The translations under genes were made by a program, and so were the position numbers. A DNA stretch of 7,017 bases. Origin: Ruminococcus sp. (lineage in GTDB: Bacteria; Bacillota; Clostridia; Oscillospirales; Ruminococcaceae). Every line of letters starts with the position of its first letter. Position 1 is the first letter of the stretch. Below are positions 6,979-7,017 of the stretch, piece by piece. Location of the stretch: positions 1 through 7,017 of the forward strand of contig DMBA01000319.1 in the NCBI GenBank assembly GCA_003446315.1. Reading direction: 5' to 3'. Under the pieces are notes generated by a model that saw only the letters and a program-made list of their open reading frames with translations, made no database searches and was not told where the DNA came from.

Positions 6979-7017
6979 TTATTTCTGATATTTCGCTTTG
7001 TCCATTTCGCGGATCGC
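6979..7017 (-). CDS. C-terminal fragment of a convergent gene (partial at window edge)
   Basis: On the minus strand the last 39 bases read as twelve sense codons, AIREMDKAKYQK, and then TAA (6981-6979). The codons and the charged C-terminal composition look like a real protein end. The shared terminator hairpin at 6908-6939 fits a convergent gene stopping here. No function can be inferred from so short a piece, and the gene must begin beyond the window. Confidence 0.45.
   Translation of the reverse strand, partial: AIREMDKAKYQK

Overview
The window most likely comes from a Ruminococcus-like member of the Clostridia (Oscillospiraceae). This is inferred from moderate base composition, purine-rich Shine-Dalgarno sites, consensus sigma-A promoters and a sigma factor/large membrane sensor pair of a kind I associate with these gut anaerobes. 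No rRNA, tRNA, transposase or CRISPR array was seen. The organism assignment is an inference, not a search result.

The left half (33-3462, minus strand) is a bacteriocin-type operon of four genes. From promoter to end these are: a 122-residue secreted peptide resembling the lactococcin 972 family; an intrinsic-terminator-like hairpin; a large eight-segment FtsX-like membrane protein of the kind found beside lactococcin 972-type bacteriocins; a compact 202-residue ABC ATPase; and a 151-residue protein with one membrane anchor that I do not recognise. The last three genes are joined by 4-base start/stop overlaps (ATGA, GTGA), so they are probably translated together. The hairpin after the peptide gene would allow much more peptide mRNA than transporter mRNA.

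The centre (3463-3858) is a divergent intergenic region of about 396 bases. It carries one near-consensus promoter for each direction: TTGTAT-17-TATAAT on minus for the bacteriocin operon, and TTGACT-17-TATAAT on plus for the right-hand operon. Palindromes sit just downstream and just upstream of the bacteriocin promoter and could be regulator sites.

The right half (3859-6890, plus strand) is a two-gene operon: a sigma-70 family (ECF-like) factor, overlapping by 4 bases an 823-residue protein. That protein has a short cytoplasmic N-terminus, one membrane segment and a very large extracytoplasmic part with beta-propeller-like repeats. It is probably the factor's membrane-bound regulator and sensor. 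A GC-rich hairpin closes this operon at 6908-6939. The last 39 bases look like the C-terminal codons of a convergent minus-strand gene.

As a working model, the left operon makes and exports, or protects against, a cell-wall-active bacteriocin. The divergent sigma/sensor pair may respond to envelope conditions. A regulatory link between the halves is suggested only by their shared intergenic region.
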